A DNA stretch of 64,000 bases. Source: Mucilaginibacter tolerans (GTDB lineage: Bacteria > Bacteroidota > Bacteroidia > Sphingobacteriales > Sphingobacteriaceae). Numbering within the stretch: the stretch's first letter is position 1; every line of letters starts with the position of its first letter. The position numbers and the translations under genes are program-made. Below, piece after piece: positions 52,977 to 61,611 of this stretch. The stretch spans positions 62,001 to 126,000 of the forward strand of contig NZ_JAUMKB010000006.1 of the NCBI RefSeq assembly GCF_030519375.1. The letters are read 5' to 3'. The notes below the pieces were generated by a model. That model was not told where the DNA came from, made no database searches, and saw only the letters and a program-made list of their open reading frames with translations.

Positions 52977-54299
52977 TCAATGAAATTTTACCGTCACTGT
53001 AACCTCTTTGGGTTTACCATCGGCATTACCTGCCCAGGGCGGGCCGGTACTTATCAGCGAAATAGCTTTCTTATCGGCATCATCACCCAAGCTTTTTACT
53101 ACCTTAAATTGGCTAAGGGTGCCATCTGACGCAACGGTAAATGAAACTTTTACCTTTCCGCTTTTTCCATCCGATAGCTGCCCGTTTTTCTCTAAATAGT
53201 CATTGAAGGACTTCCAGCCATCGCGGGGATGAGCTTCCTGAGCTAAACTATTGTTCTCAGCTTCCTTGACAACAACCACTTCGGCTAATGCACTACCTGT
53301 AGGGTCAAGACTGATTCGCATAGAGTCCTGGTCGGCCTTTACCTTTTTACCACTATAACCAATATAGTTTACCGAAATGGTTTGACCTTTAGGAACATCC
53401 TGCAGTGTAAATCTCCCGTTAGCATCGGTAACTGCTCCAAAATTACGTCCCTGAACTTTCACCGTTGCTCCGGTAAGTGGCAATCCGCCATCGCCGACTA
53501 CTGTGCCGGTGACTGTATAGTTGTCATTGGGATTCACCCTTACCCCCTCAGCACGACTTTGTAATAAAGTTGGCGTAGGCGGCAGGCTCTTGGGTTTAAA
53601 CGCAGATGCATTGCCCGCTTTTTTCTTAGATATATCACCAACCAATATGTCATTAGCGCCCAATGAATCCTTTTTAGGGCTCAGGTAACCGTATTCATAT
53701 CCTTTATCTGCATTGGGTGATGGTTCAGCAGTAGCAGGTGCAGCTTTTGCTTTTGCTACTGATAAGTCAGAAGTTACAGGGGGAGCCTCCTTTAGCTCCA
53801 CCTCATCAGCTTGCATGGTTGCATTTGACTTTGCTTCAACCTCTTTGTCTGCAATTACTTTTTTAGCTTGCGTTTGGGTTATCGCCTTATTTTCTTCGGT
53901 TCTCAGTGTATCTGCCGTAATTGTTGCATTTGAAGCGGCCGGCGTTTCCTTTTTTTCAGGAGCTAGGTTTTGAGCCACTACCCGCTTTGCTTCACTTTGA
54001 CCATTCCGGTTGATAAAAAACCAAATACCTGCACCTAATATTACGATGATCGACGCAGCAGCAGATAATGGTATCCACGGAATAATTTTTCTCGTTTTCT
54101 TTTCAGTACGCTGATGTAAGCGATTGGCGAGTTCGGTCAGGCTGGCTTTCTGGTTACCGGGAGTTTGTTCAAAGCCTTCCATTGCATCAGCCAGGAAGGG
54201 ATCGTCCAGAGCACGGCGTTCCAGCTCGTGCATGGCACGGGTGTTAAGCTCCCCGTTAAGGTACTTTCTTATCTGAATTATGTCGTCCGCTCTATCCAC
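52977..54299 (-). CDS. Membrane anti-sigma factor with CPD and TonB C-terminal domains
   Basis: A 440-aa protein: a cytoplasmic start of ~73 residues ('YLNGELNTRAMHELERRALD', the anti-sigma helical region), TM helix ~74-96 ('SAAASIIVILGAGIWFF'), a long Ala/Lys/Glu linker, a CPD-type beta domain ('TVTGTVVGDGGLPLTGATVK', 'NGRFTLQDVPKGQTISVNYI', residues ~265-345) followed by 'AEVVVVKEA', and a C-terminal TonB-like domain ('KVKVSFTVASDGTLSQFKVV'). The GTG start overlaps the sigma gene by 8 bp, so the pair is coupled. The fusion of anti-sigma, CPD and TonB parts suggests an outer-surface signal is passed to the sigma factor; inference. Confidence 0.75.
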   Translation of the reverse strand: MDRADDIIQIRKYLNGELNTRAMHELERRALDDPFLADAMEGFEQTPGNQKASLTELANRLHQRTEKKTRKIIPWIPLSAAASIIVILGAGIWFFINRNGQSEAKRVVAQNLAPEKKETPAASNATITADTLRTEENKAITQTQAKKVIADKEVEAKSNATMQADEVELKEAPPVTSDLSVAKAKAAPATAEPSPNADKGYEYGYLSPKKDSLGANDILVGDISKKKAGNASAFKPKSLPPTPTLLQSRAEGVRVNPNDNYTVTGTVVGDGGLPLTGATVKVQGRNFGAVTDANGRFTLQDVPKGQTISVNYIGYSGKKVKADQDSMRISLDPTGSALAEVVVVKEAENNSLAQEAHPRDGWKSFNDYLEKNGQLSDGKSGKVKVSFTVASDGTLSQFKVVKSLGDDADKKAISLISTGPPWAGNADGKPKEVTVTVKFH

Positions 54300-54861
54300 T
54301 ACTTCTCTCCAAACATATTTTCAGGTTACGCTTCCCGTTCTGGATGTAACTTTTCACGTCATTCAAAGTAAAACCGGTTATTTCGGCTATTTCTTTGTAG
54401 CATTTCTCCTTTAAATAAAACAAATCGATACTTTGTTTCTGTACCGGGTTTAATTTTTCCATGCACCGCTCCAAAGCTTTCATTGCTTCTTCTCTGTTGC
54501 TTTCTTCAGGATGCAAAAGGGGTGTAAATTCCATAACCTCTTCCAAAGAAATTTCTTCAACCCGTTTTCCGGCCCTCAATTTCATCAGGCAGTGGTTTCG
54601 GCTCAGAACATAAACCCAACTTCTGAATTGTTTTATCTCGTGTTGTTTTACTTTTATAACCAGTTCTTCAAAAATGCCCATTACGGCATCTTTGGCATCT
54701 TCTTCATCCTTCAGGTATTTTAAGCAAACACCGTATATTAAAGATACATATTGTTCAAACAATTTACCCAATACTGCCACATCACCGCTTTCGCGGTAAT
54801 TATTCAGTTGCGCTTCGTCGTCAGTATCGTTGGTTTTAACTGGTTTGCTAAAAAAGCTCAT
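54292..54861 (-). CDS. ECF-type RNA polymerase sigma factor
   Basis: A 189-aa sigma-70 family protein with region 2 ('LFEQYVSLIYGVCLKYLKDE', 'VLSRNHCLMKL') and region 4 ('LNPVQKQSIDLFYLKEKCYK', 'EIAEITGFTLNDVKSYIQNG'). No recognisable extra domain. Its gene overlaps the following anti-sigma gene by 8 bp and is divergent from a VWA protein gene across 80 bp, which suggests it controls that gene as well as itself. Confidence 0.88.
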   Translation of the reverse strand: MSFFSKPVKTNDTDDEAQLNNYRESGDVAVLGKLFEQYVSLIYGVCLKYLKDEEDAKDAVMGIFEELVIKVKQHEIKQFRSWVYVLSRNHCLMKLRAGKRVEEISLEEVMEFTPLLHPEESNREEAMKALERCMEKLNPVQKQSIDLFYLKEKCYKEIAEITGFTLNDVKSYIQNGKRNLKICLERSSG

Positions 54862-54941
54862 TTCAGACCGGCAAAATAAAATTTTTCATCCGCTTATGGA
54901 AATGTGAATTCTGCTGCATCTTATGAATAAAATCAACGATT

Positions 54942-56945
54942 ATGAACAGGATCATATTACTTATTTTGACAATTTCATGTATCGCATCAATTAGCAGAGG
55001 CGATATACGACCCATACACGGAACTATTTATGATGCAACCGACAAATCTCCCATCATTGGGGCGATGTTAAAAGTTGAAGGTACATCGATAGCAACACAA
55101 AGCGATGCTCATGGCAGATATACTATAAAGGCCGATGAAGGAAAAACGCTTATTATTTCTTACATAGGCTATCAGACAAAACGAATAAAGATAGACTCTA
55201 TTAAGAATAACAAAAGGATTGGTAACGACGCCTCCATTAGAATCGATATCTATCTGCAGCCCGCAACAAGCCAATTAAATGAAGTGGTGGTATCCGGATA
55301 CGGAGTAAAGCATTCCAGGAGAACATTAGGGTATTCAACAGATAAAGTCACCAGCAAAGATTTGAACAAATCTTCAGGATATGTTGCTACCCAACTTTCC
55401 GGTAAAGTTTATGGCCTTTCTGTTGGTCCTGCCCCACAAGGTACCCCACCAGTCAATAGCAATATCAATACAAACAGCTACGGCTTCGCCGCACAAACAA
55501 ATGATGAGCGCTATAAACCAATAACTGAAAATGCATTTTTAAGTGCGAAAGACAACCCCTTGTCTACTTTCTCAATTGACGTTGATGAAGCTTCTTACAG
55601 TAATGTACGGCGTTTTATAAACAACGGCCAGTTGCCCCCGGTTGATGCTGTACGGATAGAAGAAATGATCAATTATTTTAAATATGATCTTTCCGGTCCT
55701 TCTGACAACAGTCCTGTAGCGATACATACCGAGCTCTCATCGGCACCATGGAATCCTAAACATCGTTTACTCAGGATCGGGCTGAAAGCAAAGACAATTG
55801 ATATGAATAAGCTACCGCCCTCAAACCTGGTTTTTCTACTGGATGTTTCAGGCTCAATGGGCGAGGCGAACAAACTGCCGCTTGTAAAAGCATCAATGAA
55901 AATGCTGGTCGATCAGTTACGTCCCGTGGATAAGGTTGCAATAGTGGTTTATTCGGGGCAAGCGGGGTTAAAACTGGCTGCTACTGCAGGGGATAAAAAA
56001 ACCGAAATAAAAGATGCTATCGATGCCTTAGAGGCAGGGGGCTCAACAGCAGGTGGAGAAGGAATTAAACTGGCCTATAAAATAGCCCGCGAAAACTTCA
56101 TAAAGAATGGCAATAACCGGATAATAATGGCTACAGACGGTGATTTTAACGTAGGTGACTCCAGCGATGGTGATATGGAAACATTAATTACCCGCGAACG
56201 CAGCAGCAATGTACCGATTACGATCATGGGGTTTGGAATGGGCAACCTGAAAGACAGCAAGATGGAAATACTTGCCGATAAAGGAAACGGGAACTATGCT
56301 TACATCGATAATTTGACCGAAGCGCGGAAAACACTTATCACAGAATATGGTGGCACCATGTTTATGATAGCTAAAGACGTGAAACTCCAAATTGAGTTCA
56401 ATCCTGGAAAGGTCCAATCGTATCGTTTGCTTGGATATGAGGACAGATTATTAAACAAGGAAGACTTTAACAACGATAAGAAAGATGCAGGCGACATGGG
56501 ATCGGGCCATACCGTTACCGCCTTTTATGAGATCATACCTGGGGGTGTAAAAGATGAATATAACTCAAGCGTGGATGCTTTGAAATATCAAAAGCTAAAA
56601 GAAAACTCGTCAGCAAACTCTTATTCAGACGAATTAATGACCATTAAATTCAGGTACAAACACCCTGATTCTAATTTAAGTAAATTAAATGTAGTAACGG
56701 TGCCAGACAAGCCGTTAGATTTTAATAATACTAGTAATGATTTCAGGTTTGCATCTGCCGTTGCAGAGTTTGGAATGCTGTTAAGGGGATCGGAATATAA
56801 ACAAAAAGGAAGCTTCGACCAGGCCATCAAGATAGCGAAGGGAGCGAAGGGAAAAGATGATGATGGCTATAGGTCGGAGTTTATACGCCTTGCTGAAAGT
56901 GCAAAATCACTAGCCACAAATGGACAACTGGTCACCGAAGAATAA
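54942..56945 (+). CDS. VWA (YfbK-like) protein with SusC-like N-terminal CPD/plug segment
   Basis: A 667-aa exported protein. After a signal peptide (~1-20), residues ~22-110 form a CPD domain ('IRPIHGTIYDATDKSPIIGA', 'YIGYQTKRIKI'); next 'NEVVVSGYGVKHSRRTLGYS' and 'YVATQLSGKVYGLSVGP' match the start of a SusC-type receptor plug, but no barrel follows. From ~215 a YfbK-type module begins ('NPLSTFSIDVDEASYSNVRR'), with the VWA metal site 'DVSGSMGEAN' (~300) and 'MATDGDFNVGD', then a C-terminal DUF3520-like region. VWA domains bind metal and partner proteins. It is divergent from an ECF sigma/anti-sigma pair that also carries CPD, so a shared surface pathway is likely. Confidence 0.82.
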   Translation: MNRIILLILTISCIASISRGDIRPIHGTIYDATDKSPIIGAMLKVEGTSIATQSDAHGRYTIKADEGKTLIISYIGYQTKRIKIDSIKNNKRIGNDASIRIDIYLQPATSQLNEVVVSGYGVKHSRRTLGYSTDKVTSKDLNKSSGYVATQLSGKVYGLSVGPAPQGTPPVNSNINTNSYGFAAQTNDERYKPITENAFLSAKDNPLSTFSIDVDEASYSNVRRFINNGQLPPVDAVRIEEMINYFKYDLSGPSDNSPVAIHTELSSAPWNPKHRLLRIGLKAKTIDMNKLPPSNLVFLLDVSGSMGEANKLPLVKASMKMLVDQLRPVDKVAIVVYSGQAGLKLAATAGDKKTEIKDAIDALEAGGSTAGGEGIKLAYKIARENFIKNGNNRIIMATDGDFNVGDSSDGDMETLITRERSSNVPITIMGFGMGNLKDSKMEILADKGNGNYAYIDNLTEARKTLITEYGGTMFMIAKDVKLQIEFNPGKVQSYRLLGYEDRLLNKEDFNNDKKDAGDMGSGHTVTAFYEIIPGGVKDEYNSSVDALKYQKLKENSSANSYSDELMTIKFRYKHPDSNLSKLNVVTVPDKPLDFNNTSNDFRFASAVAEFGMLLRGSEYKQKGSFDQAIKIAKGAKGKDDDGYRSEFIRLAESAKSLATNGQLVTEE

Positions 56946-56996
56946 CCCGCGCACTCATTAATTAAATTGAACATAGCCTAAACCTATCTATCCATC

Positions 56997-57028
56997 GCAG
57001 GGCCGGGTGAGAGCGGCCCTGCTTTTTT
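56997..57028 (+). terminator. Terminator after the VWA protein gene
   Basis: GCAGGGCCG (56997-57005) and CGGCCCTGC (57014-57022) pair perfectly around an 8-nt loop, followed by TTTTTT. A GTG within the loop cannot be a real start of the next gene. Confidence 0.88.
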
Positions 57029-57036
57029 ATTACAAT

Positions 57037-57402
57037 ATGGTATATTTAGCCATGGATGAAATAAAGGCTGATGTTCATGGTGCCCGGATGATCAACAAAT
57101 ATGGAGCACATCAACTTGTTTTGATGGCGTTAAATGAGCAATGGGCCGGTATTTTGTTGCATACCTTGGGTAAAGCGGTCCGTCTGAAATATCAATACGA
57201 CGGCAGTGATATCACCTTTTACTTCCTGTTTGAACTGCCAGACATCAATAAAATGTTCAGCGTTCCGGTAAATGCAACCACAGAAACACGCAAGTGGCTA
57301 AGCCTGATTGATGGCAATGAGGTAACTGCCATCAGGGTTGGCTACCGAGATGGCAAGGGAGGGCTGTTACTTTATGGTGAACAGGTCCTTGTTATCTTGT
57401 AA
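57037..57402 (+). CDS. Hypothetical protein, ~121 aa
   Basis: I recognise no family. The protein is soluble with alternating hydrophobic pieces ('HQLVLMALNEQWAGILLHTL', 'DITFYFLFELPDINKMFSVP', 'GGLLLYGEQVLVIL'). The start is uncertain: ATG at 57037 or 57052; earlier codons lie in a terminator. Because a terminator ends 9 bp before it, it needs either a promoter in that stem region or read-through. Its last 11 bases overlap the end of convergent gltX. Confidence 0.5.
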   Translation: MVYLAMDEIKADVHGARMINKYGAHQLVLMALNEQWAGILLHTLGKAVRLKYQYDGSDITFYFLFELPDINKMFSVPVNATTETRKWLSLIDGNEVTAIRVGYRDGKGGLLLYGEQVLVIL

Positions 57403-58912
57403 ACTCTGCCAGCGCTTTTTCTATACGACTGATCGTCTCCTTTTTGCCTAATAATGCAGCAATATCAAACACATGCGGACCATATTTACCGCCAACCAGC
57501 ATAATACGGAAAGGCAACATCAGCTCGCCTGCTTTAATGCCATTTTCTTCAGCTAATGTTTTAAAAGCTTGTTCCAGGTCAACAGCTAATACATCTTCCG
57601 TATTGGCAAGTAAGCCCGTAAATGAAATAAAGAATGCTGTTTTAGCATCTGTCCATTTAGGTTTTACTGCATTCAGATCATATTCTTTTGGCTGCTCAAA
57701 AAAGTAAGACGATTGCTGATAAAAATCAGGCAACAACATGCAGCGTTCTTTTACAAGGTTAATTACAGTAAGCAGGTAGTCATCATCCTTAACCTGAACA
57801 CCTTTCTCTCTTAACACTTTTAATACATCCGGCTTCAGTCTTCCACCTTCCGACCTCTTGATCCATTCTGCATTGAACCATTTGGCTTTTTCGAAATCGA
57901 ATTTAGCACCTGCTTTATTTACTCTTTCTATAGAGAACTTTTCAATGAGTTCGCCCAAAGTAAATATTTCGTTATCGGTGCCGTCGTTCCAGCCCAGCAT
58001 AACAAGCAGATTTAAGAATGCTTCAGGCAAAAAGCCCAGTTCACGGAAGCCGGGTGTCAAGTCTCCTGTTTTTTCATCAAACCAGTTCATGGCATATACC
58101 GGGAAACCCAACCGTGCACCGTCACGTTTGCTCAACTTGCCGTGCCCATCCGGTTTTAATATCAATGGCAGGTGTGCCCATTGCGGCATATCTGCTTTCC
58201 AGCCCAGGTATTCCCAAAGCAACAAATGCACCGGGGCAGACGGCAGCCATTCTTCGCCACGAAAAGCGTGGGTTATTTTCATCAGGTAATCGTCAACCAC
58301 CACAGCCAGGTGATAAGTTGGCATACCGTCAGCCTTTAATAAAACCTTATCGTCACTCTGGCTGGTATCAAAGCTTACATGACCGCGTATCATATCCTCA
58401 AAATGGATATGCTCATTATCCGGCATTTTAATGCGTATCACGTGCGGTTCACCTGCATCTATCAATTGCTGGACCTGGTGCAAAGGCATGGATAATGAAT
58501 TGCGCAAGGTATCACGGTAAGCATGCCCGTATTGAAAATTTGGTATCTCGCGACGATTGCGTTCCAGTTCTTCGGGTGTGTCAAAAGCATAATAAGCATG
58601 CCCTTGCCCAACCAAACGCTCGGCATATTCACGGTAAATCGATTTGCGCTCGCTCTGGCGGTAAGGCGCATAATGTCCGCCAGCAACCGGGCCTTCGTCA
58701 GGAGTCAATCCGCACCACTCAAGGCACTCCAGAATGTATTCTTCAGCGCCTTTTACATAACGGCTCTGATCGGTATCCTCAATGCGAAGAACAAAATCAC
58801 CCTTATGTTTTTTGGCGAAAAGATAATTGAACAACACAGTACGTACGCCACCCAGGTGCAGGCCTCCGGTGGGGCTTGGCGCAAATCTTACTCTTACTTT
58901 TTTATCTGACAT
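57392..58912 (-). CDS. gltX: Glutamyl-tRNA synthetase
   Basis: A 506-aa class I synthetase charging tRNA-Glu. The HIGH-type motif is 'PSPTGGLHLGGVRTVLF' (residues ~12-28), KMSKS is 'KLSKRDGARL', and the C-terminal helical anticodon-binding part is complete. Length is usual for Bacteroidota. It is leftward, with a 219-bp gap of inverted repeats upstream and a short overlap with the convergent hypothetical gene downstream. Confidence 0.95.
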   Translation of the reverse strand: MSDKKVRVRFAPSPTGGLHLGGVRTVLFNYLFAKKHKGDFVLRIEDTDQSRYVKGAEEYILECLEWCGLTPDEGPVAGGHYAPYRQSERKSIYREYAERLVGQGHAYYAFDTPEELERNRREIPNFQYGHAYRDTLRNSLSMPLHQVQQLIDAGEPHVIRIKMPDNEHIHFEDMIRGHVSFDTSQSDDKVLLKADGMPTYHLAVVVDDYLMKITHAFRGEEWLPSAPVHLLLWEYLGWKADMPQWAHLPLILKPDGHGKLSKRDGARLGFPVYAMNWFDEKTGDLTPGFRELGFLPEAFLNLLVMLGWNDGTDNEIFTLGELIEKFSIERVNKAGAKFDFEKAKWFNAEWIKRSEGGRLKPDVLKVLREKGVQVKDDDYLLTVINLVKERCMLLPDFYQQSSYFFEQPKEYDLNAVKPKWTDAKTAFFISFTGLLANTEDVLAVDLEQAFKTLAEENGIKAGELMLPFRIMLVGGKYGPHVFDIAALLGKKETISRIEKALAEFTR

Positions 58913-58935
58913 TATGCGGCAAAGATAGATGTTTT

Positions 58936-59125
58936 AGTCCGAAAGTCGGGAAGTCCGTGCAAGCCTGAAGGCTATATTGTTAATGGAGATCGATCATCCC
59001 GGCTACCGGACTTCTGCGGACTTTCCGACTCTACAAAAATTAACTATTTTATGTAATTTGGGCATGATTTCCGCGTTCCGTATTCAGTCGTTCTTACCGA
59101 CTTTCGGCCTCCGGACTTCCCGACT
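58936..59125. repeat. Inverted repeat cluster of AGTCGGGAAGTCCG words in the gltX-kinase gap
   Basis: AGTCGGGAAGTCCG (58944-58957) and CGGACTTCCCGACT (59112-59125) are perfect 14-bp inverted copies; a third, imperfect arm lies at 59006-59030 and the left arm extends to 58936. The set fills most of the gap. Similar words occur at 22000-22032. Confidence 0.65.
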
Positions 59126-59131
59126 AGAAAA

Positions 59132-60361
59132 ATGAACCCATACCAACAAAGAAAACGCTGGAAATATTCATTGCTCGCTTTTGCGGTGGTCATAGCCAGC
59201 GGCTCTTTATTCTATACTGGTTACCTGGTTAAAAGCATCAAAAAGGCTGAGCGCACACGTGCCGAAATATGGGCGCTAAGTATCAAGCAGATCACCTCTT
59301 CGGACGACAATGATTTTTTAAACTACGTGTTCACCGTTCGCGATAGTTTAACGGTCCCGGCCATTATAGTTGATGACAAAGGAGAATTCATCACAACAAA
59401 AGGGCTGGATTCAACCAAAACTTACATTAAAATACCCGATATGCCGGGTGTAAAGACTCAACCGAAAAAAACATACGATCCGGAATATTTTAAGGCTGTA
59501 TTAGAGACCATGAAAGCTCAGCATGAGCCTATTCGTCTTAAAGTATTTGGCGCCAATTGGTATGTTTATTACGAGGATTCGTTCGTGCTCACCCAATTAA
59601 AGGTTTTCCCATACATACAGTTGTCGGTAATAGCTATTTTCCTATTGGTAGCTTATACTGCGTTTAATACCTCGCGCAAATCAGAACAAAATCAGGTTTG
59701 GGTAGGCCTCGCTAAGGAGACCGCGCACCAACTGGGTACACCAATATCATCACTCATGGCCTGGGTTGAATTGATGAAGGAGAAATTTAACGCCGAAGAC
59801 GACCCGCTGATAGCCGAAATGGAAAACGATATCAAACGGCTCGAAATAGTAGCCGACAGATTTTCCAAAATCGGCTCCAAACCAGTGATGGAAGAGTACT
59901 CGGTTTATGACGTGATCAAAGATTTTGTAGATTATTTCAAAGTCAGAGTAAGTAATAAGATCAACTTTGAAATTCATGGTAACCCATATCTGCGTGCAGG
60001 ATTGAACATACCATTGTTCGACTGGGTATTGGAAAATCTTCTAAAAAATGCTGTAAATGCCATTGAAAATACCGGGAATATTAAGGTTGAAATATCGGGC
60101 AGTAAAACTAAAAAACAGGTTTATATCGATATTACCGATACCGGCAAAGGCATACCACGTTCTAAATTCGATACCGTTTTTCAACCAGGATATACGACAC
60201 GCAAAAGAGGGTGGGGATTGGGCCTTTCGCTGACCAAACGTATGGTGGAGAATTACCACGACGGGCAAATATTTGTTAAAGACTCCGAAGTTGGCAAAGG
60301 CACCACATTCCGTATAGTATTAAAAAGTTTAACCCATGATACACAGACCACAGCCCAATGA
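59132..60361 (+). CDS. Sensor histidine kinase
   Basis: A 409-aa kinase with two membrane helices (~12-34 and ~160-180) around a ~120-residue outer domain without recognisable fold, then a HisKA-like segment with H199 in 'ETAHQLGTPISS' and a HATPase ('ENLLKNAVNAIE', 'DTGKGIPRSKFDTVF', 'GWGLGLSLTKRMVENYHDG'). The 'AHQLGTP' H box is the variant found in NtrY-like kinases of this phylum. No response regulator is adjacent. Its gene overlaps the DinB gene by 26 bp. Confidence 0.88.
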   Translation: MNPYQQRKRWKYSLLAFAVVIASGSLFYTGYLVKSIKKAERTRAEIWALSIKQITSSDDNDFLNYVFTVRDSLTVPAIIVDDKGEFITTKGLDSTKTYIKIPDMPGVKTQPKKTYDPEYFKAVLETMKAQHEPIRLKVFGANWYVYYEDSFVLTQLKVFPYIQLSVIAIFLLVAYTAFNTSRKSEQNQVWVGLAKETAHQLGTPISSLMAWVELMKEKFNAEDDPLIAEMENDIKRLEIVADRFSKIGSKPVMEEYSVYDVIKDFVDYFKVRVSNKINFEIHGNPYLRAGLNIPLFDWVLENLLKNAVNAIENTGNIKVEISGSKTKKQVYIDITDTGKGIPRSKFDTVFQPGYTTRKRGWGLGLSLTKRMVENYHDGQIFVKDSEVGKGTTFRIVLKSLTHDTQTTAQ

Positions 60362-60845
60362 GTACCCAACGTTCGCTCAGCCTTACGTTAGTTCAGTTCC
60401 TGATGAAAACGTTTTAGAGTTACTTGAAGATACCAAGCAAGTTACCTATGATCTGTTTAGTACCCTGAGTGAAGAGCAGGCCATGCATGCTTATGCTGAA
60501 GGTAAATGGACACTGAAACAGGTACTGGGTCATATGATAGATACCGAACGCACCTTTGCTTACCGCGCGCTTTGTTTTTCGAGAAACAACGTTGAACTGC
60601 CTGGCTTTGATCAGGACATTTATGTGAACAATACCGATTTTAACAGCCGTACCATACAGAGTCTTGCTGACGAATATCAAGCAACCCGCAAATCTAATCT
60701 GTTTCTTTACAACTCATTTAGCGAGGAACAATTACTTCGCGGCGGAAAAGCAAGTGGTTACCCCGTAACAGTAAGGGGGTTAGTGTATATGACCGCCGGC
60801 CATGAGCAATACCATTTGAGGCTGATAAAAGAGAGATACCTTTAG
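60336..60845 (+). CDS. DinB/YfiT-family protein
   Basis: A 169-aa four-helix bundle protein with three His that can bind a metal: H66 ('LGHMIDTER'), and H156 and H160 in 'AGHEQYH'. Family members include metal-dependent thiol transferases (bacillithiol-type); here the substrate is unknown. It starts inside the last codons of the sensor kinase gene, a tight overlap that suggests coupling, though a functional link is not clear. Confidence 0.8.
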   Translation: MIHRPQPNEYPTFAQPYVSSVPDENVLELLEDTKQVTYDLFSTLSEEQAMHAYAEGKWTLKQVLGHMIDTERTFAYRALCFSRNNVELPGFDQDIYVNNTDFNSRTIQSLADEYQATRKSNLFLYNSFSEEQLLRGGKASGYPVTVRGLVYMTAGHEQYHLRLIKERYL

Positions 60846-60894
60846 GTTGAGATGAAAGGAAGAACGGTCAAAGGCAAAAGGCTATTAAAAAGAC

Positions 60895-60935
60895 AAGGTG
60901 AAAGATATCGGGACTAACCCTTTACCTTTCACCTT
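60895..60935. repeat. Inverted AAGGTGAAAG repeat after the DinB gene
   Basis: AAGGTGAAAG (60895-60904) and CTTTCACCTT (60926-60935) are perfect 10-bp inverted copies; similar words (GGTCAAAGGCAAAAGG, CCTTTACC) flank both sides of the gap. Confidence 0.5.
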
Positions 60936-60959
60936 TGAGCTTTTACCTCCTCAACAAAT

Positions 60960-61334
60960 TTATTCCTGCCCGTTACTAACCGGCATTTCTTTCTTTTCGA
61001 TGCGGTAAGAGGCGAATAAACCTAATCCGCCGAAAATTGCGATCAGTGCAAAGTAGATGGCCTGATTATCATCTTCGATGCTTTTGAAGATGGTGCGGTC
61101 CATTAAATAAGCCAGGAACAACCCAGTACCGGCGCCTATTAATAATAACCCCCACTTTAATGTTTGATAAGGTGCAGATTGTGGTTTATATCTGCGTGGA
61201 TCCATTCCCCTTTCTATCATTGCCATTCTTTCTCTTTTGTAGAGGTAAATTATTCCGAAGATCATGGCAAAGAAACCGAGGGAAATAATTATTCCCGTCA
61301 TCATTCCAAATTCGGGTGTATCTAAATTATTCAT
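60960..61334 (-). CDS. DUF6249 membrane protein
   Basis: A 124-aa protein with three membrane helices ('GIIISLGFFAMIFGIIYLY', 'LKWGLLLIGAGTGLFLAYLM', 'AIYFALIAIFGGLGLFAS') and the loop 'KRERMAMIERGMDPRRYKPQ', which is the DUF6249 signature. Function unknown; in this phylum such genes often stand beside ECF sigma genes, as here, where the sigma gene begins 278 bp away and is divergent. It might take part in the same response; inference. Confidence 0.75.
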   Translation of the reverse strand: MNNLDTPEFGMMTGIIISLGFFAMIFGIIYLYKRERMAMIERGMDPRRYKPQSAPYQTLKWGLLLIGAGTGLFLAYLMDRTIFKSIEDDNQAIYFALIAIFGGLGLFASYRIEKKEMPVSNGQE

Positions 61335-61445
61335 CGTGTTTATTTTTTTAAGTTAATAATTTTTTGGCTTTCAAACCGCCCCAATGGCGTATTTGTAAGC
61401 TATGACGACATGCTTTTCGAGCAGGTTACAGTTGTTTTAAAAAAA

Positions 61446-61513
61446 GTTGTAGAAGTTGTAAGGGTTGGAGAGGGAGGGAGCGCAGGCTTTATAACATTTA
61501 TAACTTCTACAAC
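61446..61513. repeat. Inverted GTTGTAGAAGTT repeat upstream of the second sigma gene
   Basis: GTTGTAGAAGTT (61446-61457) and AACTTCTACAAC (61502-61513) are perfect 12-bp inverted copies, with more GTTGTAA/TTATAAC words on both sides (61424-61550). Confidence 0.55.
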
Positions 61514-61611
61514 CTTTATAACAACTACAACCATTACAACCAAAAACCAAGTATATTTACACAAGGGCTGTAACCTAACCAGCCGTGAGGTCGTCAGAGA
61601 GAGTGTATACA

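Noticed and set aside
57007..57036. GTG at 57007 as start of the hypothetical gene
   Set aside because: It lies in the loop of the preceding terminator, so an RNA containing it would mostly be the 3' end of the VWA transcript.
57858..58431. Two long plus-strand open frames opposite gltX
   Set aside because: They mirror a conserved synthetase, overlap each other in different frames and show no domain or start context.
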